43,257 bases of DNA from Prevotella sp. (GCA_017462915.1 JAFTQG010000007.1:1-43257); one strand, 5' to 3'. Positions 1-8,991 are shown, counted from the first letter of the stretch. Notes: generated by a model not told the origin, from the sequence alone. Translations and numbers: made by a program.

Positions 1-87
1 AAAACTATGAGTAGGGCCATTATGATAGCCTTTCTCTAATTTGAGGCGATCAACCTCTGATAATTCAAGTATTTTTATTGGTTTCAT
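1..87 (-). CDS. IS630-like transposase, N-terminal fragment (runs off the left edge)
   Basis: The first 29 codons of a gene read leftward out of the window, starting MKPIKILELSEVDRLKLEKG. This opening, followed by a short helical segment before an HTH, resembles the start of IS630-type transposases of Bacteroidetes; that is recognition by eye. The rest of the gene lies outside the window, so it is unknown whether it is intact. The upstream 90 bases are AT-rich and contain a TAAGTAAGT motif on the minus strand (155-163) that may be the element's end. It lies directly downstream of the disrupted STAND gene, so mobile elements both flank and interrupt this defence island. Confidence 0.6.
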   Translation of the reverse strand, partial: MKPIKILELSEVDRLKLEKGYHNGPTHSF

Positions 88-143
88 AATTCTATTTTTC
101 TATAAAACGGAAAATGAACCATATTAGTACTGATATATATAAA

Positions 144-163
144 TAATTTAGATCACTTACTTA
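144..163 (-). repeat. Candidate IS terminal repeat beginning TAAGTAAGT
   Basis: On the minus strand this reads TAAGTAAGTGATCTAAATTA and sits about 70 bases upstream of the IS630-like start codon, where an element end is expected. The first bases (TA followed by AGTAAGT) match the ends of the two MITEs near the MATE gene and of the element at the right edge of the window. TA is the usual target of IS630/Tc1-mariner elements. The exact end cannot be proven from one copy. Confidence 0.45.
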
Positions 164-242
164 CAATTTATTTTTTCTCTTTTGGCAACCATATGAGATG
201 ATGCAGATGAAGCCACAATAAAGATTTGTCTGACTGTTTTTT

Positions 243-2456
243 TTACAGAGTCTTAAATCTCTTACGCTTCTTTTGGAAGTCTGATGGCTCGTAGCATCTA
301 AACTTCTGATGAATCATACCTTGTTCATCCATATAAGCCCATCCACCATTCTGATGATGATTGGCATATCCCATTCCCTTGGATTTTATCATTCTTTCTG
401 TGAGAATTGGCCAGAACATAACCTTGTTTGTTGTATTAAGATAATTCAACAATATATCTTTACGAACCAACAAAGCACTATGTTCACCAGAATACATAAA
501 GTTATCCAATATGGCAATATCCCCTTTATTGTCTAACCATATTCCGTCGTCATAACTATATTTTAATTGAAGTCCATCGTATAGCCATTCATTTGGCATT
601 AGCATGGAGATGCCACCCTCAGTCGAAACATCATCATCCGTTGATAACGTATATTGCAAGTATGCAGGTTCCACAATAATATTTTCATGTACTTTATGCC
701 CAACAGAGAACGGAATCTTTTTGTAATACTCATCACATACCGTTTCATTGTACACATGAGACCAATAAAATTCTCGAGAAAAAACATTGTATATTTCATG
801 ATTTTCATGAAAAGAACGACCTTGAATACCGATTTCATACAATTCATTACATACTGTTTCCAGATTAGCTCTATCAACGATGTAAGCTTGTATAAAAGTC
901 CACAAATCTCTTACAAGAGCTTTGTCATCATCTGGTTCATAAATAATCGTGCTGTATGAAAATAGATTTACCCATTCCACACCATTTTCATCAATTACAA
1001 GAACATAGTTTTTTGTCTTTGGCATATTTTTCCATGACTTTAGCCATTTGATATCGTCCTTTGGTACTATGATGTCAAAAGTTGGCAAAACGTATTTGCT
1101 CTGATGTTTCAAGGGTTCGCGTCCTGGATAAATAGTCGGATCAATGTTTCTGGCACTTCTTACTGGGTCAGACCATTCCTCGCTCCAATCCTTATTTGGG
1201 TATCTGTCCGTCATTCGGGCCATTATACGATACATGGCTATCCACTGATACTTCTTTCCGATACGTTCAACCTTACTATGAGAGCGACCTCTGCTACTAT
1301 TGTTTCTGTCAAAATGCACGAATACAGTCGGATTATAACCAAACTCTTCAAAAATCATGTGTATAGCCCAATTGGAGAGCATTTCAACATCTTCACCAAA
1401 ATTGTATAGATTAGCTTGAAAGACATAACGGCCGAAATCGCCGTAAGCTCTGACTCCATGTTCTGGTGCCATGGACCTTAATATATCATATTGAACCCAA
1501 TATACATCTCTTTCGTTTTCAGGAATTGCCTCCCACTCTCGTTCATATTTTGAAGTAATTTCTTCATTTGAGGGGATATCATCAGGTAAAGAACCATCTG
1601 TAAACGGACCATTGAGGACTGATTTATCTATTTTGCTATCAAGCCCCATATAGACTCCGTATTCCACAACATTACGAGCATAATCTCTCACAAGAATGTG
1701 CTCTGGGACACATTTTTTACAAAAAACATTGTCATATGTCCATTGTGCGACACGCTGAGAGACTTCATTATCTTGCTTTAGTAACAATGCTCCATATACA
1801 GCACACCACAATCGCTCTTGAATATATGAATCATTGACATTGTGGTATTTATCCAGCAACGGAATTATTAAATCGGAATGCCACATTAGGATATTGACAA
1901 TGGCATGAGTTGAAAGATCTCTCAGTTCTCTCCATGTAGTCGTAAGACTCCAAATTAGAGTTTCAACACAAGCATTAGTAGCATCATTACATATAGACTT
2001 AATAGACTCGGAAGATGCCTCACAACCCCATTTTGCCAAATTATACAATCTTTCTCCTTGCTGTGACCAAGAATTCGATATATTGACCGTCCAAACAGCA
2101 TCTCTTTTTGCCATAGACAAGTTCCAGAGAATGTCATACAATGCAAGTCCATTCGAGCTGATATTCATTCTGTATGGGCGTGACAGTATAATATCGAACA
2201 AGACATCATATTCTTTGTCTTCTTTTAGTTTTGCTATATATTCTTTACCTTTTTCCGTAAAATCATCACGCCATACAGCACTTTCTATAAATCCTCTAAA
2301 AGCTTCGTTTTTTTGTTCTTCTCCAACAACTTCAACTAATTCTTTGTTTTTGAGTAATGGAACTAGAACTGACAACGCTTCCGTCAAATCACCCCATTGA
2401 TAATTAAGCCAATCATTGGATTGGCTGTTGTTAATAATCAATACTCTGTTAATTAA
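243..2456 (-). pseudogene. C-terminal part of an IS-disrupted STAND/Avs-type NTPase
   Basis: This open frame of about 737 codons continues, in the same strand and frame, the protein whose N-terminal half is encoded at 3819-5640. Joining the halves at the shared TTAA gives ...INGSL-INRVLIINN... with no frame loss and a protein of about 1,340 residues, the size typical of Avs antiviral STAND ATPases. This part is the helical and repeat-rich sensor-type region, with many Trp and Tyr residues and no P-loop. In the family this region recognises a phage component; that is family knowledge. The only start near its 5' end is an internal TTG at 2441, so it is probably untranslated or makes an inactive fragment. 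AT-rich composition sets it apart from the core genes further right. Confidence 0.75.
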
Positions 2457-3818
2457 TTAGATAATTATCACAAAATCAATAACTTATATTATGAATTGTT
2501 TATAGAGCCTTAACTATTAAAAGTTGGTCAAGTGGCTGATTGTCAGTACCTTTATAGTGTACTAAGCTGTAAAAGAATGACATCAAAACCACTCAACCAA
2601 TATACGGAAATCTGTAGAGATGCTATCAAAAGTACGTCTGCAAAGTTAAGCAAAAATTTCGAGAATCTACTCTTGGAGATACTTTTATTGTACATGGTAA
2701 TACAAAGAAAGGTTAATTTCACACAGATGGAGAGGTATGGCTCACACGATGAGCAGACCTACCGCAACAACTTCGGGCTTAAAAGGCCGAAGTGCATAGA
2801 CTGGCTTAAATTCAACGTTGCGCTTGCAGACCGCTACTTTGGCAAGTCCGGAAGAAAGGCCATAGCCATCGATCCCAGCTACATCAGCAAGTCTGGAAAG
2901 AAGACTCCGCACGTCGGCAGTTTCTGGTCGGGCTGTGCAGGGGCGGCAAGACACGGACTCGAAATCATGGGCATTGGCCTGATTGACATTGACGTCCATG
3001 ACTGCATCATGCTGAGGGCGCACCAAACTCCAAATTCTAAGGAGTTGAATCTTAGAAACAAAAGCATGGTTGACCATTACATCAGTGTCGTCAAGCGCTA
3101 CCGGAAGGAACTTCTCAAGCTCTCGACCATCATAGTGGCTGACGCTTACTTTTCCACAAGCACTTTTGTCAATGGGATAAAGGAGCAGGGGTTCTCTCTG
3201 ATAAGCCGTTTCCGGGACAATGCCTGCCTGTTTTATGTCTATGACGGGCCTCGGACAGGAATGCGTGGAAGACCAAAGGTCAAGGATGGAAAGATAGACC
3301 TGGAGAACCTCGACTACGCCCGGATGGAGAAGATGGAGATGAAAAGAGGCGAGGGAACGGCGCACACACTGATTGCCTATTCCAAGGCACTCAAGTGCAA
3401 GGTCAGGCTTGTCATCTGGCAAATGCCCAATGGCAAGAAGAAACTGTTCTTCTCGACCGACATCACGCTTTCGGGCGATGAGGTGCTGCTGTTCTACAGA
3501 ACCAGATTTCAGATAGAGTTCTGCTTTCGCGACGCAAAGACATACACGGGACTCATGCACTGTCAGGCGCGTGACAAATGGAAACTCGACTTTGCCTTCA
3601 ACGCTTCATTCGCCTCTCTCAATGTAGCAAAGGTAATGATGAAGGAGATTGGAATGGAATATTCCATGTCTTCATTTAAGTCGCTGATGGTCAACACTTA
3701 CCTTGTGAAGCGAATTTTTGACGCATGTGGATACAACCCGAACCGAACTTTAATTAGTAAGATTTTCAAAGAACTCTTCTGCTTGCAGCGCAAGGCTGCT
3801 TAGAACTATGTTGATTTT
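2457..3818 (+). mobile_element. IS4-family insertion sequence interrupting the STAND gene
   Basis: Boundaries are inferred from reading-frame restoration. The flanks both carry TTAA (2453-2456 and 3819-3822), and removing the element plus one TTAA restores one continuous frame across the STAND gene. The element is about 1.36 kb and carries one transposase gene in opposite orientation to the host gene. Clear tip inverted repeats were not found. AAAATCAA occurs near both ends (2472-2479 and, inverted, 3811-3818) but at different distances from the inferred tips, so the exact ends and the length of the target duplication remain uncertain. Confidence 0.7.
2532..3803 (+). CDS. IS4-family DDE transposase
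   Basis: Cut-and-paste transposase of the DDE_Tnp_1 type. The three acidic positions are visible in AIDPSY (about residue 113), VADAYF (about 203) and IEFCFRDAK (about 328). The last block fits the IS4-family YREK signature: Y, two residues, R, three residues, E, six residues, K. At 423 codons it is full length for the family and has no internal stop, so the element may still be active. The longest frame starts with GTG at 2532; an ATG at 2577 (MTSKPLNQY) is a plausible alternative. The gene runs antisense to the STAND gene it interrupts. Its last codons overlap the reading of the truncated STAND half on the other strand. Confidence 0.85.
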   Translation: MADCQYLYSVLSCKRMTSKPLNQYTEICRDAIKSTSAKLSKNFENLLLEILLLYMVIQRKVNFTQMERYGSHDEQTYRNNFGLKRPKCIDWLKFNVALADRYFGKSGRKAIAIDPSYISKSGKKTPHVGSFWSGCAGAARHGLEIMGIGLIDIDVHDCIMLRAHQTPNSKELNLRNKSMVDHYISVVKRYRKELLKLSTIIVADAYFSTSTFVNGIKEQGFSLISRFRDNACLFYVYDGPRTGMRGRPKVKDGKIDLENLDYARMEKMEMKRGEGTAHTLIAYSKALKCKVRLVIWQMPNGKKKLFFSTDITLSGDEVLLFYRTRFQIEFCFRDAKTYTGLMHCQARDKWKLDFAFNASFASLNVAKVMMKEIGMEYSMSSFKSLMVNTYLVKRIFDACGYNPNRTLISKIFKELFCLQRKAA

Positions 3819-5640
3819 TTAACGAACCATTGATAATGTATTCTGCAATAAAATAGTCTCCTATACGTTCAAATCCATAATTTACAAATGTCTTTCCATT
3901 ATAATCATCTGTTCGAAGCAGTCCTTCATCAATCAAAAGATCCATGAATTCGTTTGGACTTTTAGTGAATTGAGCATCCCGTGACAAACGGTTCATTACA
4001 GACTGGTAATCAATACGCCACCTACTACGAGATTGGACCATTAACTCTGCAATTGACTTCATAGCCTTACGCACAAGATTTTGGGAATCATTGTAATCAA
4101 ACTTTATTGCCAAGTCATGATTAGTGTCTTCACAATACTCTTGTATAGTTGTCCAGAAATCAGCAAACACTAAAGGCCTATTTTGTCTTACATGATTTCT
4201 ACAATATTTTATCAAAAATAAAGGGTTTGAGAATTCTGTTCCATAAACAGGCCATGTAGGTTGGTCAATACCAAAAGAAGAAAACATATATTCACATGCT
4301 TTACGTTCATGCCCTTTGAACCCTTGATGATGATAAACTGCGTAGGCAGAATTAGGATTATATGCAAGGTCATAAAACCAATTTTTACGCTTGGAGATTC
4401 TAAAACTAATAACGAGTCTAAGATATTCGCACGACTCAATTTTATTAATAAAATCAGTGAGGAAGTTTCTCCACAACTCTTCTCCTGCATTTTCGTTCAA
4501 TGCATCAATAAACAAAACAACAGGCTCACCTATTAGAGTTCCATAATTATTGAGTTGAGATAGAAGTCTTTCTTTTTTACATTTTACATCCAACAATTCT
4601 TTTATCTGCGAGAGTGGATCAGATGCATTTGTAAAGTGTTGTCCAAGAAGCAATATAGATGGCTTTCTTTCTCGTTTACGATGAGTCACAATATCTCCTA
4701 TTAAGTGAGACTTGCCTGTACCAGCTTCACCCGTGATAATAATAGTGTGATGCTCTTTAAAATCTATCCACTTGTTTGACAATATAATTTCGAGATTATT
4801 TGCTTTTTCGCGAATTGAATATTCGTAACTTTGGATATCGTGTCTTTTATAGTTCTCTGAGCTGTAATAAAAATCCTTAAATTTAGACATAAATTTTCCA
4901 ACAGAGTCGAATAAATGCTTGTAAGCAGCTACAGAACCATCCAAAGACGAAATTTCGTCTATAACAGCTTTACTATTCTGTATTATATCAGAACAGGTTT
5001 TATCATTAGAGAAATTTCTATCAAAAGACTGTAATGATTCTTTAAAATCATTGATATCCTTTTTTAATAAAGGCCAAAAGTTATCAATTTGTTCCAATGC
5101 AGCCAATGCAAAATTCATATCATCAAATGGAAAGTTTCTTTCCTCCGAGTATCTCTTATCCAAATTCTTAATTTGCTTAGCATTCTGTTCTTCAAACCAT
5201 TTCTGAGTAGGGACAAAATTATACTCTTCATCTATCAACAAACATGTCTCTACAACCTTTTCCCAATCCTCTGGATTGTTTTTGTAAGACATCAATAGAT
5301 AAAGAAAATAACCAATTGCAATTACAATTGCTATACACAAACTTAGCCATTCTGAGTTTTGACATAAGTTCAACCAGAAGTTAACCTTTGTATCATTATT
5401 CACAATAGTGACATTAGCCTTCATAATTTGTGGAAACACTCCAGCAAGGCCTGCCTCAGTAGTTATAAATGCAAGGAATAATTTATATTCTGCACGCTTT
5501 TTTAGGAAGGCACATATAATAGGCAACCACTCTTTGTGATTTACTTTTCGAATTTCCTTAACCACTATGACAAGTGACACTATACGTATCACAAGCCATA
5601 AGATAAGGGCTAAAGCTATCGTTATTATTACTATAACCAT
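3766..5640 (-). pseudogene. N-terminal part of an IS-disrupted membrane-anchored STAND/Avs-type NTPase
   Basis: The open frame has 624 codons, of which about the last 17 come from IS sequence; the authentic part ends near position 3820. The N-terminus has hydrophobic segments at about residues 3-26 and 98-117, with a weaker one near 55-72, implying a membrane anchor as effector or localisation module. The P-loop GEAGTGKSH is near residue 304 and the Walker B block VVLFIDALNEN near 372. The FIDALNE form is typical of Avs/STAND antiphage ATPases. The family is expected to oligomerise on sensing phage protein and to trigger an N-terminal effector; here that effector would be membrane-acting (inference). 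The IS removes the whole sensor region, so the locus is probably inactive unless the IS excises precisely. No convincing promoter was seen upstream. Confidence 0.8.
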
Positions 5641-5781
5641 TCGTTATATCATTTTTTAGTCCTAATCATTGTTTCAATCCTCAAAATCGTCAGATGAAGA
5701 TCAATGCTAATTAATCGTATTTGTTAGTTTGCAAGAATTCCTTCTCCTTCTTCGTATGTTGATGATACGACTCGATATATA

Positions 5782-6393
5782 TTACCCTTCCAAACCCTTT
5801 AGTTCTCCCATCAACCTACCCTGCTCAGAATATGTATAATCCCGACCTTCCTTTTGCATCTCGTCCATTGAGCGATTGGCATTGGCAATAGCCTTTTCAA
5901 GACTTCCTCCGTTGCGTTCAAAGTAACCATGCAAGCCTTTGGTTTTGATGAAGAATTCCATGGCTTTCTTGTATTCTACACATTGGTTCAAGTCTTTGAG
6001 CAAAGGCTCTTGTGAATCGTACGGGCGTGAGGTGTAGCGGAAATAGTAGAGGAAGAATAGCTCGGTGCAGCGGTGAGTCTCGAAGAACTCCACCTCGCAG
6101 TAGATGCCTTTCTTCGGTCTGTTGATAGGCTTTGTATATTTTGCCTTTAACTTCTGATATTGTGAACGCTCTGGCTCCACGTCCTTCGTGTCCATGTCGA
6201 TAATGCAGAAGATATGGCTGTAGCCCATTGCCACACCCTCAGCTATTTTCAAATCAAGTTCCTTGATATTTGTATGCTTTGGATAGTCTGGCTTGATGGT
6301 CAAGCGTTTGAACACATCGCATAAGGACTTGAAGTAGAAGAATTCCGTAGGTCCTTCACCCAATATAAGTGCTGCTTGTCGTAACTTGCCCAT
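5782..6393 (-). CDS. rloB: RloB/AbiLii-like TOPRIM-type protein
   Basis: A 203-residue protein resembling the RloB family, the small partner of RloA/AbiLi-type ATPases. Visible TOPRIM-like elements are an N-terminal acidic block LILGEGPTEFFYF (residues 9-21) and FCIIDMDTKD near residue 62-71, with two conserved aspartates that would bind metal. Later residues (FFETHRCTELFFLYYF) resemble the family's conserved EVEFFE..ELF block. It starts one base after the stop of the ATPase gene (TGA-T-ATG), so the two are translationally coupled. In related OLD, PARIS and AbiL systems the ATPase senses infection and the TOPRIM partner cuts nucleic acid; the precise activity of RloB is not known to me. Confidence 0.75.
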   Translation of the reverse strand: MGKLRQAALILGEGPTEFFYFKSLCDVFKRLTIKPDYPKHTNIKELDLKIAEGVAMGYSHIFCIIDMDTKDVEPERSQYQKLKAKYTKPINRPKKGIYCEVEFFETHRCTELFFLYYFRYTSRPYDSQEPLLKDLNQCVEYKKAMEFFIKTKGLHGYFERNGGSLEKAIANANRSMDEMQKEGRDYTYSEQGRLMGELKGLEG

Positions 6394-6394
6394 A

Positions 6395-7675
6395 TCAATC
6401 CTCCAGATTTATAAAGATACTACCTAACTCTGGTTTTGCTCCCAAACGTCCAATGCGGTAAGAGTTATAAAGAGACAGATTCTTGTGCAGCCCGAAAGAG
6501 TCACCGCGAGAATACTCGGAAGAAGCCGTTTCTTTGTTCTTCTCAACAAACCACACAACACCTCTGTTTTCATTGATAAGGTCTTGTGACAACAGTGTCG
6601 TTTCCTGGCTGGTGATAATCAACTGTGATTTTTCTGAGTTGAATATAAAGACATTGAGATAGTAGTACAACAAGTCATTGTGTAAATCTTCACCTAATTC
6701 ATCAAGATAATACACATGAGAACTTGTTATCATGTCATATAATGCCTCTAGAATGCGTATGTATTTTTGAGTACCTTTTGACTGCCATTTGAGAGGAATG
6801 TCAAAATCTCCATTTATAGAGTGATTGACAAATGCAACGGAGTCGGAAGTGGGTTTAAGCAGTGCCTCTTTCATTTCTTCCGGTATATTCTCCTTCTGGA
6901 TACGTTCTCGGAATTCATTAGGCACAAAGCGATCTTCTACGATAGGTTTATATTCCAAGATGTTCAAATCAGCCTTTTGAAGCATGGTGTTGTAGAACTT
7001 ACGCTTTTTAGAATTATTATAAGCATCATTTAGAATTTCCACAAGTCCCTTTTCACTGTCCCCATCCACATCGTGATAGTTTTCCATAATCCAACTATGA
7101 AGAATATTGAATTGAACAATATCTTCTTTCAAAGCAGCCTTTCTACAAACAGACAATACGCTATGATTATTCAAGGTGTTCTCACGAATGCTCTCTTGCG
7201 TTTTTACGAGCAGTTTGAGACTTGAGCCAAACTTGATTTCAGCCTGTACATTATCTCCGACAAATGTGCGTTCATAGAACAACGACTTTGATTTGTTCGG
7301 ATAATAATACAGTGCTTCACTCAATATGTACTTATCGTTGAACTTCACATCATAGTCGTATCTGATGCTATTGGCATAGAATGAAACGTGCATTTTGGTT
7401 GGCTCATCCTTTGTGAGTACGAAAGGAATACTTCCGTTTATTCTTTGGGCCGTGTCTGATTTTGGCAGAACTAACAGACGAAAAACTTCATTCAAGGCAA
7501 TCAGCATATTGGATTTCCCAGAAGCATTAGAACCATACAGAATTCCTAATTTGTATAAGAACACCCCTTCGGCAACCTCTGTAACAAGTTCCGAAGAAGG
7601 TCCCTTAGCCAAGAAACTCAACTCCTGTTTATCTCGAATGGAAAGATAATTCTTTACCCAGAAATCTCTTATCAT
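6395..7675 (-). CDS. rloA: RloA/AbiLi-like AAA/ABC-type ATPase
   Basis: A 426-residue SMC/ABC-like ATPase with the AAA_15/AbiLi look. The N-terminus MIRDFWVKNYLSI is the usual first strand of this class. Walker A is YGSNASGKS (about residues 49-56), an ABC-signature-like WQSKGTQKYIRILEAL lies near 298-313, Walker B is YYLDELGEDLH near 321-331, and the switch region LIITSQETTLLSQ is near 356. The LDELGEDLH form in place of a DEPE or DEI block is normal in such OLD-like ATPases. It is first in a two-gene unit with the RloB-like protein. A -7 box (7713-7720) lies about 40 bases upstream of the ATG. Likely role: sensor ATPase of an abortive-infection or phage-restriction pair. Confidence 0.8.
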   Translation of the reverse strand: MIRDFWVKNYLSIRDKQELSFLAKGPSSELVTEVAEGVFLYKLGILYGSNASGKSNMLIALNEVFRLLVLPKSDTAQRINGSIPFVLTKDEPTKMHVSFYANSIRYDYDVKFNDKYILSEALYYYPNKSKSLFYERTFVGDNVQAEIKFGSSLKLLVKTQESIRENTLNNHSVLSVCRKAALKEDIVQFNILHSWIMENYHDVDGDSEKGLVEILNDAYNNSKKRKFYNTMLQKADLNILEYKPIVEDRFVPNEFRERIQKENIPEEMKEALLKPTSDSVAFVNHSINGDFDIPLKWQSKGTQKYIRILEALYDMITSSHVYYLDELGEDLHNDLLYYYLNVFIFNSEKSQLIITSQETTLLSQDLINENRGVVWFVEKNKETASSEYSRGDSFGLHKNLSLYNSYRIGRLGAKPELGSIFINLED

Positions 7676-7712
7676 AGGATTATGTATTTATGTCATTATT
7701 GTAATTTGGGTG

Positions 7713-7720
7713 CAAAATTA
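7713..7720 (-). promoter_or_regulatory. Bacteroidetes -7 box (TAATTTTG) for rloA
   Basis: On the minus strand TAATTTTGCAC matches the TAnnTTTG -7 consensus and lies about 37 bases upstream of the rloA start codon. The -33 region is AT-rich without a sharp TTTG. Confidence 0.55.
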
Positions 7721-8022
7721 CAAATTATTTTCTTTAATAAAGAAATATATTCTGTAAAATCCGTATTTAAATTACCATTTAACCATATTTTAACTATATT
7801 TTATATAAAATGCCCCTATCAGATTTGAAATATCGAAACTTCATTAGATTGCATGATAGTGTATAAATAAAGGTTATTGACAATATTATCAGTACGGAAC
7901 TTGCACACTTATATAATTATTGTGGTTTACAAAAGTTAAAGTCGTTAAAATTCAGCTATAATTATGTTTCCAAAGAAAAACCGCTCCACTTTTCTATCGT
8001 ATCAACTACAAATAACTGATAA
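7721..8022. other. AT-rich intergenic region without a supported gene
   Basis: About 300 bases between the rloA promoter and the leucine-rich-repeat remnant. It is strongly AT-rich, has stops in all frames, and shows no hairpin, repeat or RNA gene I can support. It is probably the left junction of the remnant that follows. Confidence 0.5.
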
Positions 8023-8574
8023 TCAGTAATATCTACATACTACGGCTGCAGTGGTCTTGCGAGTATTGTTATTCCGAACTCCATCACTTCTATAGGTGAT
8101 AGGATGTTCTATGGTTGCAGTGGTCTCACGAGTGTTATTATTCCAAATTCCGTCACTTCTATAGGTGTTGGTGCATTCTTCAACTGCAGTGCCCTTACTG
8201 ATTTGACAGTGGGGAGTTCTGTGAAAAGGATAGATAGTTTTTTTGATCAGGGCTTTCTTAACTATTGTGGTGCTCTTACAAACCTATATATGCTTAATCC
8301 TGCTCCTGTATTCATAAAAGATGATTTTTTCACTAACAATCAATACATGACACTGAATGTCTTTGTCCCGGAGGAAGCAGTGGCTGCCTATCAGAGTGCA
8401 GATGGCTGGAAAAACTTCTGGCATCTGCAAGGTTTTACGCCGACGGGAATAGACAATGTAAAAAGCACAAACATGAATGTCGCTGGCAGTTATTATGATC
8501 TCAGCGGGAGCAAGCTTGATGCTCCACGACGAGGCGTCAATATAATAAACGGCAAAAAGGTTATTGTGAAATAA
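8023..8574 (+). pseudogene. C-terminal remnant of a BspA-like leucine-rich-repeat surface protein
   Basis: The open frame runs from just after a TAA at 8020-8022 to the stop at 8572-8574. It contains two and a half LRR_5 (BspA/Treponema type) repeats of about 23 residues, recognised by YGCSGLASIVIPNSITSIG and its near copy, followed by a non-repeat region and a C-terminus with YDLSGSKLDAPRRGVNIING. This tail is common at the end of Prevotella secreted proteins. There is no signal peptide and no promoter, and the first in-frame ATG (8104) falls inside a repeat, so the gene has lost its 5' end. It probably encoded a secreted or surface adhesin. Confidence 0.75.
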
Positions 8575-8637
8575 AAGACAAGTACGCGGTTAGCCTCGGA
8601 CTGCGTATTAAAAATGTCGAGGAAATGTAGATATGAT

Positions 8638-8645
8638 TAGTTTTG
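8638..8645 (+). promoter_or_regulatory. Bacteroidetes -7 box (TAGTTTTG) of the 5S-like RNA unit
   Basis: TAGTTTTGCAG fits the TAnnTTTG consensus and lies about 40 bases upstream of the 34-codon ORF and 170 bases upstream of the 5S-like fold. Transcription from here would cover the ORF, the 5S-like RNA and the terminator at 8992-9042, giving an RNA of about 390 nt. Confidence 0.55.
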
Positions 8646-8685
8646 CAGATACATCAATTATACATTGAAAAAATGGAGGTGAAAC

Positions 8686-8790
8686 ATGATGAATATTTAT
8701 TCATTTGCTTTCTGCCTTGGACGCAAGAAAGAGGTACACAACAATTATTACTTTGGTGATGATTGGAATGTATTCAAGAACAATGGCTAA
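8686..8790 (+). CDS. Small ORF with strong Shine-Dalgarno, 34 codons, unknown function
   Basis: Starts ATGATGAAT and encodes MMNIYSFAFCLGRKK followed by a polar, aromatic and acidic tail ending FKNNG. A near-perfect Shine-Dalgarno GGAGGTG (8675-8681) stands 4-5 bases before the ATG. Such sites are unusual in Bacteroidetes, where A-rich leaders dominate. I do not recognise the peptide. It lies between a -7 box and a 5S-rRNA-like RNA on the same strand, 27 bases upstream of the RNA fold, and could be a leader peptide for it. No membrane segment is evident. It may also be a chance ORF; the ribosome-binding site is the main argument for it. Confidence 0.45.
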   Translation: MMNIYSFAFCLGRKKEVHNNYYFGDDWNVFKNNG

Positions 8791-8817
8791 TGCCGTTAAG
8801 ACTATTAGATCAACATT

Positions 8818-8934
8818 AAGTCAAGGCGACTATGGCGACAGTGGAACGTCTCTTGTAACATAGATGTCAATACTGCCAGCGCCGATGGTACCTCCAGCGA
8901 TGTTGGAGGGAGAGTAGGACGTTGCTGATGGCTT
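8818..8934 (+). ncRNA. Divergent 5S-rRNA-like RNA
   Basis: About 117 nt that align with the whole of 5S rRNA. The 3' half has GCGCCGATGGTAC and GGAGAGTAGGACGTTGC, nearly canonical. All five helices can be drawn. Helix I pairs AAGTCA and GCGAC (8818-8830) with GTTGC and TGGCTT (8921-8934). Helix II pairs GACAGTG with TACTGCC. Helix III pairs ACGTCT with AGATGT. Helix V is a perfect CCTCCA/TGGAGG stem. The universally conserved loop C around CCGAAC is missing and replaced by a shorter sequence. No 16S or 23S gene is nearby. It is either a decaying 5S copy or a 5S-derived RNA with a new role; the compensated stems favour recent or continuing constraint. Confidence 0.65.
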
Positions 8935-8940
8935 TGCAGA

Positions 8941-8989
8941 TAGAATGTTACATCGCTTACTGTGCATTCTATTAAAAGATTAGTAAGCG
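8941..8989 (+). other. Possible H-type pseudoknot downstream of the 5S-like RNA
   Basis: TAGAATG (8941-8947) pairs perfectly with CATTCTA (8965-8971). CGCTTACT (8954-8961), inside that loop, pairs perfectly with AGTAAGCG (8982-8989). The order allows either a pseudoknot or two mutually exclusive hairpins, immediately before the terminator. Confidence 0.5.
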
Positions 8990-8991
8990 TT

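Noticed and set aside
2742-3560. Minus-strand open frame of 272 codons inside the IS4 transposase
   Set aside because: A shadow of the transposase gene; the IS4 DDE and YREK motifs fix the coding strand.
8818-8934. A normal functional 5S rRNA gene
   Set aside because: Loop C lacks the invariant CCGAAC region, helix III is altered, and no 23S gene lies upstream, so it is reported as 5S-like instead.
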